DNA of 64,000 bases, taken from NCBI RefSeq assembly GCF_014892515.1, contig NZ_JADBGR010000083.1:1-64000 (forward strand), read 5' to 3'. The notes beneath the pieces were generated by a model. It saw only the letters and a program-made list of their open reading frames with translations. It made no database searches and had not been told where the DNA came from. The position numbers were made by a program, and so were the translations under genes. The stretch comes from Myceligenerans pegani. Its GTDB lineage: Bacteria; Actinomycetota; Actinomycetes; Actinomycetales; Cellulomonadaceae. Each line of letters begins with the position of its first letter. The stretch's first letter is position 1. Positions 1 through 11,917 of this stretch are shown here, one piece after another.

Positions 1-2557
<2,557 letters not shown>

Positions 2558-2829
2558 GCGGGTTCTCCCGGATCGGTCGGTGTGATGTTGCCCACCTGTG
2601 GGCACGCTTGCGTGGGCATGCGTGCCCATCGTAGGCCGTAAGGCTGGATGTTCGAACACAACGATGGCAGCCACGAGCGCCCCGCGCCGCAGGGTTCGCT
2701 CTGGGGAGAACGGCGCGGGACCTCGGAGCCCTCGCGACGCCCCGCGGGGCGGGGTGAGGACCCCGCGGCGCGGGGCGACGGCGTGATACCGCGCGACCGT
2801 ACGAAACGTTTCTTGCTTACCATCGCTGC
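2558..2829. promoter_or_regulatory. Divergent control region secA / antiporter with palindrome GAAACGTTTC
   Basis: This non-coding gap separates two divergent genes. A perfect 10-base palindrome GAAACGTTTC lies at 2803-2812, directly upstream of a TACCAT -10-like box at 2818-2823. That box ends 6 bases before the antiporter ATG, so the antiporter mRNA is probably leaderless. The palindrome, with its central CG, resembles the core of LacI/GalR-family operators and would overlap RNA polymerase. GC-only palindromes (2739-2750 and 2761-2775) may form hairpins. No open frame here looks like a gene. Confidence 0.45.
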
Positions 2830-4506
2830 ATGGTGACCGCAGCAACGTTCCTGCTCGTCACGACCGCCCTGGGCCTCGGCGCACACCTGTTCCGCCTCCC
2901 TCCCCTCGTGGGGTTCCTGGTCGCCGGTTTCGTGCTGCACGCGGCGGGCTTCGCCGAGCCCGCGTACCTGGAGCCGGTCGCCGACCTGGGGGTCACGCTG
3001 CTGCTGTTCGGCATCGGGCTCAAGCTGGATCTGCGCTCCCTGCTGCGCAAGGAGGTGTGGCTCACCACCGTCGCCCACCTGGTCATCAGTGTCGCCATCA
3101 CGATCGGGTTCCTCGGGGCGCTCGGCGCCGTCGGCCTGTCCCTCGCCGCGGACAAGGACCTGGGCACGCTCGCGCTCATCGGCCTCGCGCTCTCCTTCTC
3201 CTCCACCGTCTTCGTGGTCAAGGTGCTCGACGGCCGCTCCGACCAGCGCGCGCTCTACGGGCGCATCGCCATCGGCGTGCTGATCATGCAGGACGTCATC
3301 GCCGTCGTCTTCGTGTCCGTCACCGCCGACGACCCGCCCAGCCCGTGGGCGCTCGCCCTCGTGCTGCTCGTCCCGGGTGCGTGGCTGCTGCGCAAGGCCT
3401 GGTCCCACATGGGCCACGGCGAGCTGCAGGCGCTGTTCGGCGTGGCCGTCGCGCTCGGCCCGGGATACGCGCTGTTCGACCTCGTCGGGCTCAAGGGCGA
3501 CCTCGGCGCGTTGGTGATGGGGGTCCTGCTCGCGGGCCACGCGAACAGCACCGAGCTCAGCCGGAACCTGTTCACCCTCAAGGAGCTCCTGCTCGTCGGC
3601 TTCTTCGTGTCCATCGGCTTCGCCGGTGAGCCCACCGGCATCACCATCGCCGTCGGACTCCTCGTGCTGCTCATGCTCCCCCTGCAGGGCATCGCCACCG
3701 CCCTGCTGCTGCGTCTCATGCACCTGCGCAAGCGCACCGCGATCCTGAGCGGGCTCGTGCTGACCAACTACTCCGAGTTCGGGCTGATCGTCGTGGCGGT
3801 CGGCGCCCAGGCGGGGCTCCTCGCCGACGACTGGGTCGTCGTCCTCGCCGTCGCCGTCGCCCTCAGCTTCGTCCTCGCCTCGGCGGTGAACACGCGCGGC
3901 AACGAGATCGCCATCGCCCTCGCCAAGCGGTTCCCCTCCAAGCCGAACGACTGGCTGCACCGGGAGGAGCGCCTCATCGACGTGTCCGGTGCCGAGGCCC
4001 TCGTACTCGGTATGGGACGCATCGGTCGCGGGGCGTTCCGGCAGCTCGCCGACGACTACGGCATGAACGTCGTCGGCGTCGAGCACGACCCCGAACGCGT
4101 GGCCGCGCTGCGCGCCGAGGGGTACACCGTGGTCCAGGCCGACGCCACCGACATCGAGTTCTGGGGGCGCGTCCGCAGTGCGGGCAACGTCCGCCTGGCG
4201 ATCCTCGCGATGCCCTTCCACCAGGCCAACCTCATCGCGCTCGGCCAGTTGCGCGCCGGCGAGTTCAACGGCACGGTCGCGGCCGTGGCCAGGTACGACG
4301 ACGATGTCGCCGAGCTGGAGCGACACGGCGCCGACGCGGTGTTCCACCTCTACGGCACGGCCGGGCTGGCCCTCGCGGACCATGCGGCCGAGGCGGCTCT
4401 CGGCTACGACGCGGCGGAGGACCTGCGCGACGCGCAGGCCGAGGCGCGGCGGGAGCCCGACGGCGAGGCCGGACGGCGCGGGGCCGGAGCGTCGCCTGCC
4501 GGGTGA
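2830..4506 (+). CDS. CPA2-family cation:proton antiporter with C-terminal TrkA-N domain
   Basis: A 558-residue inner-membrane protein of the KefB/CPA2 type, expected to exchange K+ or Na+ for protons. Residues 1-360 are about a dozen hydrophobic segments. They include the family signature around [23 protein letters not shown] and the second repeat [18 protein letters not shown]. From about residue 388 a Rossmann-type TrkA-N (RCK) domain follows, with nucleotide loop LGMGRIGRG and acidic strand-2 end VVGVEHD, so NAD(H) or another nucleotide probably gates the channel. The C-tail is basic and disordered. The gene stands alone, with its own promoter and a possible operator (GAAACGTTTC). The exact ion cannot be read from sequence. 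Confidence 0.92.
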   Translation: MVTAATFLLVTTALGLGAHLFRLPPLVGFLVAGFVLHAAGFAEPAYLEPVADLGVTLLLFGIGLKLDLRSLLRKEVWLTTVAHLVISVAITIGFLGALGAVGLSLAADKDLGTLALIGLALSFSSTVFVVKVLDGRSDQRALYGRIAIGVLIMQDVIAVVFVSVTADDPPSPWALALVLLVPGAWLLRKAWSHMGHGELQALFGVAVALGPGYALFDLVGLKGDLGALVMGVLLAGHANSTELSRNLFTLKELLLVGFFVSIGFAGEPTGITIAVGLLVLLMLPLQGIATALLLRLMHLRKRTAILSGLVLTNYSEFGLIVVAVGAQAGLLADDWVVVLAVAVALSFVLASAVNTRGNEIAIALAKRFPSKPNDWLHREERLIDVSGAEALVLGMGRIGRGAFRQLADDYGMNVVGVEHDPERVAALRAEGYTVVQADATDIEFWGRVRSAGNVRLAILAMPFHQANLIALGQLRAGEFNGTVAAVARYDDDVAELERHGADAVFHLYGTAGLALADHAAEAALGYDAAEDLRDAQAEARREPDGEAGRRGAGASPAG

Positions 4507-4545
4507 CGCGTAGCTTCACCCTGTGGACAACCGGCGCGGGGACAC

Positions 4546-5355
4546 GTGCCGGGGCAGGCTGGCCGCATGCCCTCGTCCAGGATTCCCTTGTCCGAGGCGC
4601 CCTCCCCTGGTGCGCCCGCTCCACCGGCGCGCGCCGTGGCGGCCCGTGCCCTGTGCCCGTTCGTCGACCTCAGCCGGCTGCTGTTGCCGGTCGCCTGCCC
4701 GTGCGGCGAACCCGACGTGCGGTGGTGCACGCGATGCGCGGAGCGGTTCGCCGGCCCGCCGGCCCGCGTCGAGCAGGGCGCGGGTCGGCTCGACCGGCTC
4801 GACGGCGTGCCGCCGCTGCCGGTGTGGGCGCTGACGGCGTACACGGGTCCGGTCCGGGACGTCGTCGTGCACTGGAAGGACCGCGGGCGGGCGGACCTGG
4901 ACGCCCTGCTCACCCGGGCGCTGCTCCGGGCGGCCCGGGGCCTCGCCCTGCGGACACGTGCCACGATCGCGGTCGTTCCCGTGCCGACGGCAGGCCCTGC
5001 CCGGCGACAGCGCGGGCGTGATCCGGTCCGCGCGCTGGCCGCGGCCGTCGCACGCGGGCTGCGCGAGGGCGGCACGCCGGCCCGTCTCGCGCCCGTCCTG
5101 CGCCGCCGCACCACCCGGGACCAGGTCGGACTCGGCTCCCGGGAGCGCGGACGCAACCTCGCATCGGCGATCCGGTCCACCCGCCGGACGGAGGGACGTG
5201 TCTGCATGCTGGTCGACGACGTTCTCACATCCGGGGCCACGCTCGCCGCGAGCGAACGCGCGCTCGAAGCGGCCGGATCTGCCGTGCTCGGAGCAATTGT
5301 GCTGGCAGCGACGCCGCCGCCCGACGACGAACGCGGACGTGCCACGACATGGTGA
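4546..5355 (+). CDS. ComF-like phosphoribosyltransferase-fold protein
   Basis: A 269-residue (or 262-residue) ComF/GntX-type protein. The N-terminal part carries a zinc-ribbon-like cysteine set (CPFVDL, CPCGEPD, CTRCAERF). The C-terminal part is a PRTase fold with the PRPP-binding loop VCMLVDDVLTSGATL near residue 225 and the conserved pair VVPVPTAGPARRQRG upstream. In other bacteria such proteins support DNA uptake or remain uncharacterised, and no substrate is known. The GTG at 4546 has a GGGGA stretch close upstream. An ATG at 4567 (MPSSRIPL) is an equally plausible start. It precedes hpf, as in the usual actinobacterial secA-hpf-comF block. Confidence 0.85.
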   Translation: MPGQAGRMPSSRIPLSEAPSPGAPAPPARAVAARALCPFVDLSRLLLPVACPCGEPDVRWCTRCAERFAGPPARVEQGAGRLDRLDGVPPLPVWALTAYTGPVRDVVVHWKDRGRADLDALLTRALLRAARGLALRTRATIAVVPVPTAGPARRQRGRDPVRALAAAVARGLREGGTPARLAPVLRRRTTRDQVGLGSRERGRNLASAIRSTRRTEGRVCMLVDDVLTSGATLAASERALEAAGSAVLGAIVLAATPPPDDERGRATTW

Positions 5356-5567
5356 CGACCGGTCCGCACATGTCGTGTTGTTTACCTGTCATTGGGGCTG
5401 TCGCAAACTCCCGATCGGGGGTTAGCCTGAGTTTCCCCGAGGGGAGTAGCGGCCCCTCGAAACCGCGACGGGGGGTGATCCATCCCGGCACCGCGAAAAG
5501 GTGCCCCATTCATCCAGGCGGAACCCGGGCGCGCAAGGCGCCCTCGACCCGAAGCGGAGACAGCAAC
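5356..5567 (+). promoter_or_regulatory. hpf upstream region with two hairpins
   Basis: The 212-base gap before hpf has a lower-GC stretch around 5370-5430 with a TAGCCT -10-like box (5423-5428). Two stem-loops lie inside the probable 5' leader. CGAGGGG pairs with CCCCTCG (5438-5444 with 5453-5459), and GGCACC pairs with GGTGCC around a GCGAAAA loop (5487-5505). I could not match the leader to a known riboswitch class. It may be a transcript-level control element for hpf or a terminator for the gene upstream. Confidence 0.35.
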
Positions 5568-6212
5568 ATGGAGATCGTCGTCGTCGGCAGGCACACGGTG
5601 GTGGCGGACAAGTTCCGTCAGCAGGTGGAGGACAAGCTCTCCAAGGTCGAGCTCCTCTCCCCCACGGCCAGGCGGGTGGACGTGGAGGTCACGCACGAGA
5701 ACAACCCGCGGATGGCCGAGCAGCGCGAGCGCGTGGAGCTCACCGTGCGGGCGAAGGGGCCCGTGATCAGGGCGGAGGCCGCGGCGGACGACCGCTTCGG
5801 CGCGCTCGACCTCGCGATCGACAAGCTCAACGAACGACTGCGCCGCGCACGCGACCGGCGCAAGCACCACCGGAACCACAAGCCGAACTCGCACACGACG
5901 ACCCCCCGCCCGCTCGACGACGACATCCTCACGCCCCGCGACCGCCCGGAGCCGCAGGTCGCGGCGCCCGCCGCGCTCGCCGAACCGGGCGACTCCGTGG
6001 AGACCACGATGGGTGACTCACCCGTCGTCATCCGCCAGAAGCTGCACCACGCCGAGCCCATGACTCTCGACGACGCCGTCTACGAGATGGAGATGGTGGG
6101 CCACGACTTCTACCTGTTCATCGACAAGGAGACGGCGCGCCCGTCCGTGCTCTACAAGCGCCAGGGGTGGACGTTCGGCGTGATCCAGCTCGACGAGGCC
6201 TGCATCGGATAG
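5568..6212 (+). CDS. hpf: Ribosome hibernation promoting factor, long form
   Basis: A 214-residue long-form HPF (S30AE/YfiA family), which binds the small subunit decoding region and dimerises 70S ribosomes into inactive 100S particles in starved cells. Residues 1-105 (MEIVVVGRHTVVADKFRQ onward) form the S30AE domain. A charged, proline-rich linker follows, and the last 60 residues (IRQKLHHAEPMTLDDAVYEMEMVGHDFYLF) are the C-terminal dimerisation domain with the usual VLYKRQGWTFGVIQ end. The ATG start has GGAG 9 bases upstream and gives the standard N-terminus. It sits between the comF-like gene and mtrA, as is common in Actinobacteria. Confidence 0.96.
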   Translation: MEIVVVGRHTVVADKFRQQVEDKLSKVELLSPTARRVDVEVTHENNPRMAEQRERVELTVRAKGPVIRAEAAADDRFGALDLAIDKLNERLRRARDRRKHHRNHKPNSHTTTPRPLDDDILTPRDRPEPQVAAPAALAEPGDSVETTMGDSPVVIRQKLHHAEPMTLDDAVYEMEMVGHDFYLFIDKETARPSVLYKRQGWTFGVIQLDEACIG

Positions 6213-6392
6213 ACGCCGCGCGGGGAGTGCGGCTCGCACTGCCCTGAGGTGACGGCCGAGGCGGAGGCGGCGGCAGCGACGAGGCAGGGAGTGGCTGCCG
6301 CCGCCCGCCCCGGGCCGGGCGGGCCCGGGTTTCACCCGGCCCGCCGGGCGATTCACGCCTGGCACGCAGCTGGACCTGGCACACTGGACGTC

Positions 6393-7073
6393 ATGAAATC
6401 CCGCGTCCTGGTCGTCGACGACGACACCGCCCTGGCAGAGATGATCGGCATCGTGCTGCGGGGCGAGGGGCTCGAACCGATCTTCTGCACGGACGGGGAC
6501 GAGGCCCTGCCGATGGCTCGCATGCACCAGCCGGACCTGATCCTGCTGGACGTGATGCTTCCCGGCAAGGACGGCGTCCAGGTCTGCCGCGAGGTCCGTG
6601 CCGAGTCCGGCGTCCCGATCATCATGCTCACCGCGAAGTCCGACACGGTCGACGTCGTGCTGGGTCTGGAGTCGGGCGCCGACGACTACATCTCCAAGCC
6701 GTTCAAGCCCAAGGAGCTCGTGGCGCGCGTCAAGGCGCGGCTGCGCCGCACCGAGGACCCGGGGCCCGAGCGGCTCCAGGTGGGAGACATCGACATCGAC
6801 GTCACCGGGCACACCGTCACCCGGGACGGGGAGAAAATCGCCCTGACGCCGCTGGAGTTCGACCTGCTCGTGGAGCTCGCCCGCAAGCCGTGGCAGGTGT
6901 TCACCCGCGAGGTCCTCCTCGAGCGCGTGTGGGGCTACCGGCACAGCGCGGACACGCGGCTGGTGAACGTGCACGTCCAGCGCCTGCGCTCGAAGATCGA
7001 GCGTGACCCGGAGAACCCCGAGATCGTCCTGACCGTGCGCGGCGTCGGCTACAAGGCGGGTACTCCGCAGTAA
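6393..7073 (+). CDS. mtrA: Two-component response regulator MtrA
   Basis: A 226-residue OmpR/PhoB-type regulator. The receiver domain has the acidic triad VVDDD (9-11), phosphoacceptor Asp53 in LILLDVMLPG, and the KPF lysine. From about residue 128 a winged-helix DNA-binding domain ends in VNVHVQRLRSKIE and VRGVGYKAG. MtrA with MtrB controls cell-wall hydrolases, division and osmotic adaptation in Actinobacteria. The ATG overlaps no other gene, and its stop overlaps the mtrB start by one base, so the two are translationally coupled. A weak CACACT box 7 bases before the ATG could serve a leaderless transcript. Confidence 0.97.
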   Translation: MKSRVLVVDDDTALAEMIGIVLRGEGLEPIFCTDGDEALPMARMHQPDLILLDVMLPGKDGVQVCREVRAESGVPIIMLTAKSDTVDVVLGLESGADDYISKPFKPKELVARVKARLRRTEDPGPERLQVGDIDIDVTGHTVTRDGEKIALTPLEFDLLVELARKPWQVFTREVLLERVWGYRHSADTRLVNVHVQRLRSKIERDPENPEIVLTVRGVGYKAGTPQ

Positions 7074-8803
7074 TGCCCAGGGTCACGTCCTGGCCACGCC
7101 GCTCGATCGCCCGCGCCCGCATCGCGATCGTCCGGCTCGTGCGGCGCGCGGTGCACGCGTTCCGCGCGTCCCTGCGGCTGCGCATCATGGCGTCGGCGCT
7201 GGCCATCGGCGTCGTGGCGGTCGCGGTGCTGGGGCTGTACCTGTCGACGTCGGTCCGCGACGGCATGGTGGAGCGGCGGCTCGAGTCGATCATGAACGAG
7301 AGCGCCGCCCTGACGGCGGACGCCAACCAGGAGTTCCGGAGCTCGGCGGTCGCGGACGAACAGCAGGCGCTGCTGCTCATGAGCTCCGTGGCCGAGCGGA
7401 TCCTGGCCAGCGCCTCCAGCGTCGAGGCGGTCTTCGTCGTGCACCCGCTCGACACGCAACCGCAGGTCAGCGACGTGATCATCCCGGACAGCATGGGGGC
7501 CCAGCAGAACACCCTGCTCACCGCGGACCTGCGCCGCGAGAACGCGGCGCTGCGCGAGCGGGACGGCGCCACCGGCGAGCAGGTGATGCAGTTCACCGAG
7601 GTGCGGGACCCGGGGCAGTCGAACCGGGCCGAGCCCGGCGTCGTCGTCGGCACATCGCTGCAGGTGCCCCGGTTCGGTCCGTACGAGATCTACTACGTGT
7701 ACTCCCTGCAGGCGGAGCAGGAGACGCTCACGTTCGTGCACCGGGTGCTCGGCATCGGGGCGGCGTTCGTCCTCCTCCTCATCGGCCTCATCACCGCCCT
7801 CGTCAGCCGCCAGACGGTGGCACCGGTGACACGGGCCGCGGCGGTGGCCGAGCGCCTGGCCGACGGCCGCCTGGACGAGCGGCTCCCCGATGTCACCGGG
7901 ATCGACGAGATGGCGACGCTGTCCCGGTCGTTCAACGCGATGGCCGACAGCCTGCAGCAGCAGATCCAGCAGATGGAGGAGCTGTCCGCGGCGCAGCGAC
8001 GGTTCGTGTCGGACGTGTCGCACGAGCTGCGCACCCCGCTCACCACGATCCGCATGGCGGGCGACGTCATCCACGCCGCGCGGGACCAGCTCAGCGCCGA
8101 TGTGAGCCGATCCGCCGAACTCCTGACCGACCAGATCGAGCGGTTCGAAGGGCTCCTCTCGGATCTGCTGGAGATCAGCCGGTTCGACGCGGGCGCGGCG
8201 GTGCTCGACGCCGAGCGGCGCGATCTGGGGGACGTCGTCATGTCGGTGGTGCAGATGGCCCGGCCGCTCGCGGAGAACAAGAACGTACCGCTGTCCGTGC
8301 GGCTCCCCGACGGCGACACCGTGGCCGACATCGATCCCCGGCGCATCGAGCGCATCGTGCGCAACCTCGTGGTGAACGCGATCGAGCACTCGGAGGGCCG
8401 CCCGGTGGAGGTCACGGTCGGGCAGGACGCCGGCGCGGTGGCCGTCGTCGTGCGCGACTTCGGGGTCGGGATGACCAAGCCGGAGGTCGAGCACGTCTTC
8501 GACCGCTTCTGGCGGGCCGACCCGGCGCGCGCCCGCACCACCGGCGGCAGCGGACTCGGGCTCGCCATCGCCCAGGAGGACGCCCGCCTGCACGCGGGCC
8601 GTCTCGAGGTGTGGGCCAGGCCGGGCCGCGGCGCGAGCTTCCGGCTCACGCTGCCGCGGCGCGCCGGCATCCGGCTCGACTCGTCGCCGATCCCGCTCGT
8701 CCCCGACTCGCACGAGCCGCAGGTGACCACCGATCAGATCCCCGTCGTGCACCCGCCCACGGGACCGTCGCCCACCACCATCCCCGACCTGGAGATCCGC
8801 TGA
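7073..8803 (+). CDS. mtrB: Sensor histidine kinase MtrB
   Basis: A 576-residue membrane kinase paired with MtrA. The first membrane segment is near residues 40-60 (RIMASALAIGVVAVAVLGLY), an extracytoplasmic sensor region runs to about 220, and the second segment (GIGAAFVLLLIGLITAL) is followed by a HAMP domain. The phosphoacceptor His317 lies in SDVSHELRTPL. The ATPase domain shows the N box (RNLVVNAIEHSEG), G1 (DFGVGM), F box and G2 (GGSGLGLAIA). A proline-rich tail follows. It overlaps mtrA and lpqB by one base at each end, forming a coupled three-gene operon. Confidence 0.97.
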   Translation: MPRVTSWPRRSIARARIAIVRLVRRAVHAFRASLRLRIMASALAIGVVAVAVLGLYLSTSVRDGMVERRLESIMNESAALTADANQEFRSSAVADEQQALLLMSSVAERILASASSVEAVFVVHPLDTQPQVSDVIIPDSMGAQQNTLLTADLRRENAALRERDGATGEQVMQFTEVRDPGQSNRAEPGVVVGTSLQVPRFGPYEIYYVYSLQAEQETLTFVHRVLGIGAAFVLLLIGLITALVSRQTVAPVTRAAAVAERLADGRLDERLPDVTGIDEMATLSRSFNAMADSLQQQIQQMEELSAAQRRFVSDVSHELRTPLTTIRMAGDVIHAARDQLSADVSRSAELLTDQIERFEGLLSDLLEISRFDAGAAVLDAERRDLGDVVMSVVQMARPLAENKNVPLSVRLPDGDTVADIDPRRIERIVRNLVVNAIEHSEGRPVEVTVGQDAGAVAVVVRDFGVGMTKPEVEHVFDRFWRADPARARTTGGSGLGLAIAQEDARLHAGRLEVWARPGRGASFRLTLPRRAGIRLDSSPIPLVPDSHEPQVTTDQIPVVHPPTGPSPTTIPDLEIR

Positions 8804-10554
8804 TGCGCGCCACGCACCTCGCCGCCGGGCTGGCGGCGGCCCTCGCGTTCCTGCTCCCTGCGGCGGGGTGCGCGTCGGTACCATCGGCGGGACCGGTCAT
8901 GCACCGCCAGGCCGACGCGGGCGACGACGACACGTACGCCGTCGTCCCCCCGGCACCGCTCGAGGGCGCGGCCCCGGAGGACCTCGTGCGGTACTTCCTG
9001 CTCGCCGCCGGGTCCGGTTCCTCCGCGGTGACGGGGTACGACACGGCACAGCTCTACCTGACGGCCGACCGGCAGGAGTCGTGGGTGCCGACGGAGAACG
9101 TCGTGGTCTACCGGGGATCGCTCAACTTCTCGCTCACCACCGACGGCCCCGACGCCGCCGACGTCGCGGTGTCGGTGGATGCCGTCGCCCGCGTCGACGC
9201 GCACGGGATGTACACCGAGGCGTCGAACGCGGCGCCCTTCACCACGAATTTCTCGCTGACCCGCGACGCCGACGACCAGTGGCGCATCGACGAGCTCGAG
9301 GACGGCATCCTCGTCCCGGAACGCCTGTTCGCGAACCAGTTCCGGGCGACGCGGCTGTACTTCCCGAGCCGCGACCACGAGGCCTGGGTGCCCGACCAGC
9401 GCTGGTTCCCGCGCAACTTCTGGCGCACCAGCGCGGTCGTCGAGCTCCTGAACGGTCCGCCCCCCTGGCTTCAGGGGGCGGTCGACACCGCGGCCCCGGA
9501 GGGCACGCCACTGGCCGTCCCGACCGTTCCCGAGGCCAGTGACGGCACCGTCACGGTCAGACTCGGTGGCGACATCGGTGAGCTCGGCGAGTCCGCGCAC
9601 GGACTGCTCCTCGCCCAGCTCAAGGAGACGTTGTCCGACGGCGAGGTCCGGCCGGAGATCGCGCTGTACGCCGGTGACGCCAGGCTGAACGAACCGTCGA
9701 TCGACAAGCCCAGTCTGCCGGCCACGCGGGGCACGCCCGTCGCGCTGTCGGGCAACGAGCTGTTCACGGTGTCCGGCGACCGGCTGACGGACTTCGAACG
9801 CCCGGTCCATCTGGAGAATCTCGACCCGACGGCGATCGCGCTCGGGCCGGGCGCGGCACCGATCGTCGTCCGCGACGGCAGGAGCCGGATCGTGCGGGTC
9901 GCCGACGTCGGCAACGCCACGGGCCAGCAGGAGCTCCTGGCGGGGACGCGGCTCGCCGAGCCGTCCGTGGACCGCCACGGGTACGTCTGGTCGAGCGACG
10001 ACCTCGGCAAGAAGAACTTCGACCCGGCGGAGGACGCCGGGGAGCTCCTCGTGGTGCACGAGTCCGGCACGCGGCACGACCGGGCGCCGGACTGGCTGAG
10101 CGGCCGGCAGGTGATCGGTGTCCGTGTCGCCCCGGACGGGACCCGGGTCGCGGTGGTCAGCCGCCGGGCGGGAACGACGTCCGTGCACGTCACCGCCGTC
10201 AAGCGGGGCGAGAACGGCGAGCCCGAGCAGCTCACCACGCCGCTGGAGGTCGCGGCCTCCGTGCCCGACGTGGTGTCTGCCCAGTGGTCCGGCCAGACAT
10301 CGCTCCTGCTGCTCACCCGGGACGACGACGGTACGACCGCGATGTACGAGGCCGGCGTGGGCGGCCTCCCCGACGACAGCGGCAGCACCGAGTCCGTCCA
10401 GGGGCTGACCGACGTGAAGACCCTGGCCTCGGGCGTCACCGACGCGGGCACCGCGCTGGCCCTCACCCACCGCGGCGACCTGTACCAGGAGCAGACCACC
10501 GGTTGGGGCGAGCCGATCGCCGAGAACATCGTCGCGGTCGCGTATCCCGGCTAG
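8803..10554 (+). CDS. lpqB: Lipoprotein LpqB
   Basis: A 583-residue secreted lipoprotein that partners MtrB in actinobacteria and modulates its signalling. The signal peptide ends in lipobox LPAAGC, so Cys23 would be lipidated. Residues 40-320 contain GerMN-type folds (LQGAVDTAAPEGTPL, GLLLAQLKETLSDG). The C-terminal half is a beta-propeller-like region with repeated RVAPDGTRVAVVSRR-type strands. The start overlaps the mtrB stop (TGATG), as is typical. It converges on the DUF58 gene with only 21 bases between, and no strong hairpin terminator is visible in that gap. Confidence 0.95.
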   Translation: MRATHLAAGLAAALAFLLPAAGCASVPSAGPVMHRQADAGDDDTYAVVPPAPLEGAAPEDLVRYFLLAAGSGSSAVTGYDTAQLYLTADRQESWVPTENVVVYRGSLNFSLTTDGPDAADVAVSVDAVARVDAHGMYTEASNAAPFTTNFSLTRDADDQWRIDELEDGILVPERLFANQFRATRLYFPSRDHEAWVPDQRWFPRNFWRTSAVVELLNGPPPWLQGAVDTAAPEGTPLAVPTVPEASDGTVTVRLGGDIGELGESAHGLLLAQLKETLSDGEVRPEIALYAGDARLNEPSIDKPSLPATRGTPVALSGNELFTVSGDRLTDFERPVHLENLDPTAIALGPGAAPIVVRDGRSRIVRVADVGNATGQQELLAGTRLAEPSVDRHGYVWSSDDLGKKNFDPAEDAGELLVVHESGTRHDRAPDWLSGRQVIGVRVAPDGTRVAVVSRRAGTTSVHVTAVKRGENGEPEQLTTPLEVAASVPDVVSAQWSGQTSLLLLTRDDDGTTAMYEAGVGGLPDDSGSTESVQGLTDVKTLASGVTDAGTALALTHRGDLYQEQTTGWGEPIAENIVAVAYPG

Positions 10555-10575
10555 GACCTTCTGGAGCCAGGACTT

Positions 10576-11907
10576 CTAGAGCCTTCCCGCTGCCTTCAGT
10601 GCCAGATAGGTGTCCGCCAGGCGGGGAGCCAGGTCGTCGGGCAGCGCCTCGATCACCTCGGCGCCGTAGCGGCGCAGCATGGTCGTCGCCGCCGTGCGTT
10701 CCAGACCGCCTCGCGCCGCCGCGGCGGCGTCGTAGACCTCCGACGACGACCCGCGTCCCACGGCCATCCCGGCGACCTCCTCGTCGGCCACGGACGCCAC
10801 GACGACCTGGTGGTCGCGCGTGAGCTGGTCGACGACGGCGAGCAGCCCGTTCTCGACGGCCGCCGGGTCGAGGGACGTGAGCAGCACGACGAGCGCCCGC
10901 TGCGACATCCGCTCGCGTACCTGCCCGACCACTCCCGGCCAGTCGGTCTCCAGGAGCACCGGCCCGACGACGCTGAGCGCCTCGGCCATGGCGGGCATGA
11001 GCCGCGGCCCGGCCGCACCCTGGACCCGGGCACGGACGGCACGGTCGTAGGCCACGAGCTCGACGCGGTCGCCGGCCCGACCCGCCAGCGCCGACAGCAG
11101 CAGTGCGGCCTCGATGCTGGCGTCGACGCGCGGGGCACCGATCTGGCTGCCCACCGCGCCGACCCTGGCGGCCGATGTCCGGCCCGTGTCCAGCACGATC
11201 AGCACGCGACGGTCACGCTCCGGCCGCCAGGTGCGGACCACGACGTCGCCGCGGCGCGCGGTGGCACGCCAGTCGATCGAGCGGACGTCGTCGCCCACCA
11301 CGTACTCGCGCAACGAGTCGAACTCGGTGCCCTCGCCGCGGACCTGTACGGCCGCCCGCCCGTCGAGCTCGCGCAGGCGAGCCATGCGGGAGGGCAGGTG
11401 CTTGCGGCTGGCGAACTCCGGGAGCACCCGCAGCCGGCCAGGCACCGGCAGCGTGTGCTGGCGCCCGGCGATCCCGAGCGGGCCGAGCGTACGGACGGTG
11501 ACACCGCCCGCGAGCCGGTCCCCGCGCCGCATCGGCCGCAACGGCGTGGTGAGACGGATCGCCTCCTCGTGGGGCAGGTCGACGGTGTGCCGGCCCGGGC
11601 CGCCCGCCGCGGAGCCCTCGCCGGCCCCGGCCGACGGCGGCCACGCGTCCCGGACCACGCCGCGCAGCCGGCGTCCGGCCACGTTCCGGACCACCAGCTC
11701 CGACGTCGCGAGCTCACCCAGCCGGACCGACTGCGGGACGAACCGCTGGACCTCGACACGGCGTGGCGAGGCCGCGAGCGCGATGTCCACCCCGCACACG
11801 ACAACGACGAGCAGGGCCCAGGCCACCACGGTCCCGGCACTGGGCCAGAGCAGCGCCGGGATCACACCCGCCGCCATGAGCACGGCGGCTCGCCAGGTCA
11901 GGGCCAT
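10576..11907 (-). CDS. DUF58 family membrane-anchored vWA-like protein
   Basis: A 443-residue protein with two hydrophobic segments near the N-terminus (LTWRAAVLMAAGVIPALLW and TVVAWALLVVVV). It also has the DUF58 core signature YVVGDDVRSIDWRATARRGD (~residue 215) and a following vWA-type strand VLIVLDTGRTSA. Such proteins accompany MoxR AAA ATPases and are thought to act as their substrate or adaptor partners in envelope or metal-insertion chaperoning, but the exact role is not known. It is the last gene of the MoxR operon, 10 bases after moxR. Confidence 0.9.
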   Translation of the reverse strand: MALTWRAAVLMAAGVIPALLWPSAGTVVAWALLVVVVCGVDIALAASPRRVEVQRFVPQSVRLGELATSELVVRNVAGRRLRGVVRDAWPPSAGAGEGSAAGGPGRHTVDLPHEEAIRLTTPLRPMRRGDRLAGGVTVRTLGPLGIAGRQHTLPVPGRLRVLPEFASRKHLPSRMARLRELDGRAAVQVRGEGTEFDSLREYVVGDDVRSIDWRATARRGDVVVRTWRPERDRRVLIVLDTGRTSAARVGAVGSQIGAPRVDASIEAALLLSALAGRAGDRVELVAYDRAVRARVQGAAGPRLMPAMAEALSVVGPVLLETDWPGVVGQVRERMSQRALVVLLTSLDPAAVENGLLAVVDQLTRDHQVVVASVADEEVAGMAVGRGSSSEVYDAAAAARGGLERTAATTMLRRYGAEVIEALPDDLAPRLADTYLALKAAGRL

Positions 11908-11917
11908 GCGTCCCGCC

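Noticed and set aside
7049-8884. Long minus-strand open frame opposite mtrB
   Set aside because: It is antisense to mtrB, whose kinase motifs are intact, and reads as Arg/His/Asp-rich shadow sequence.
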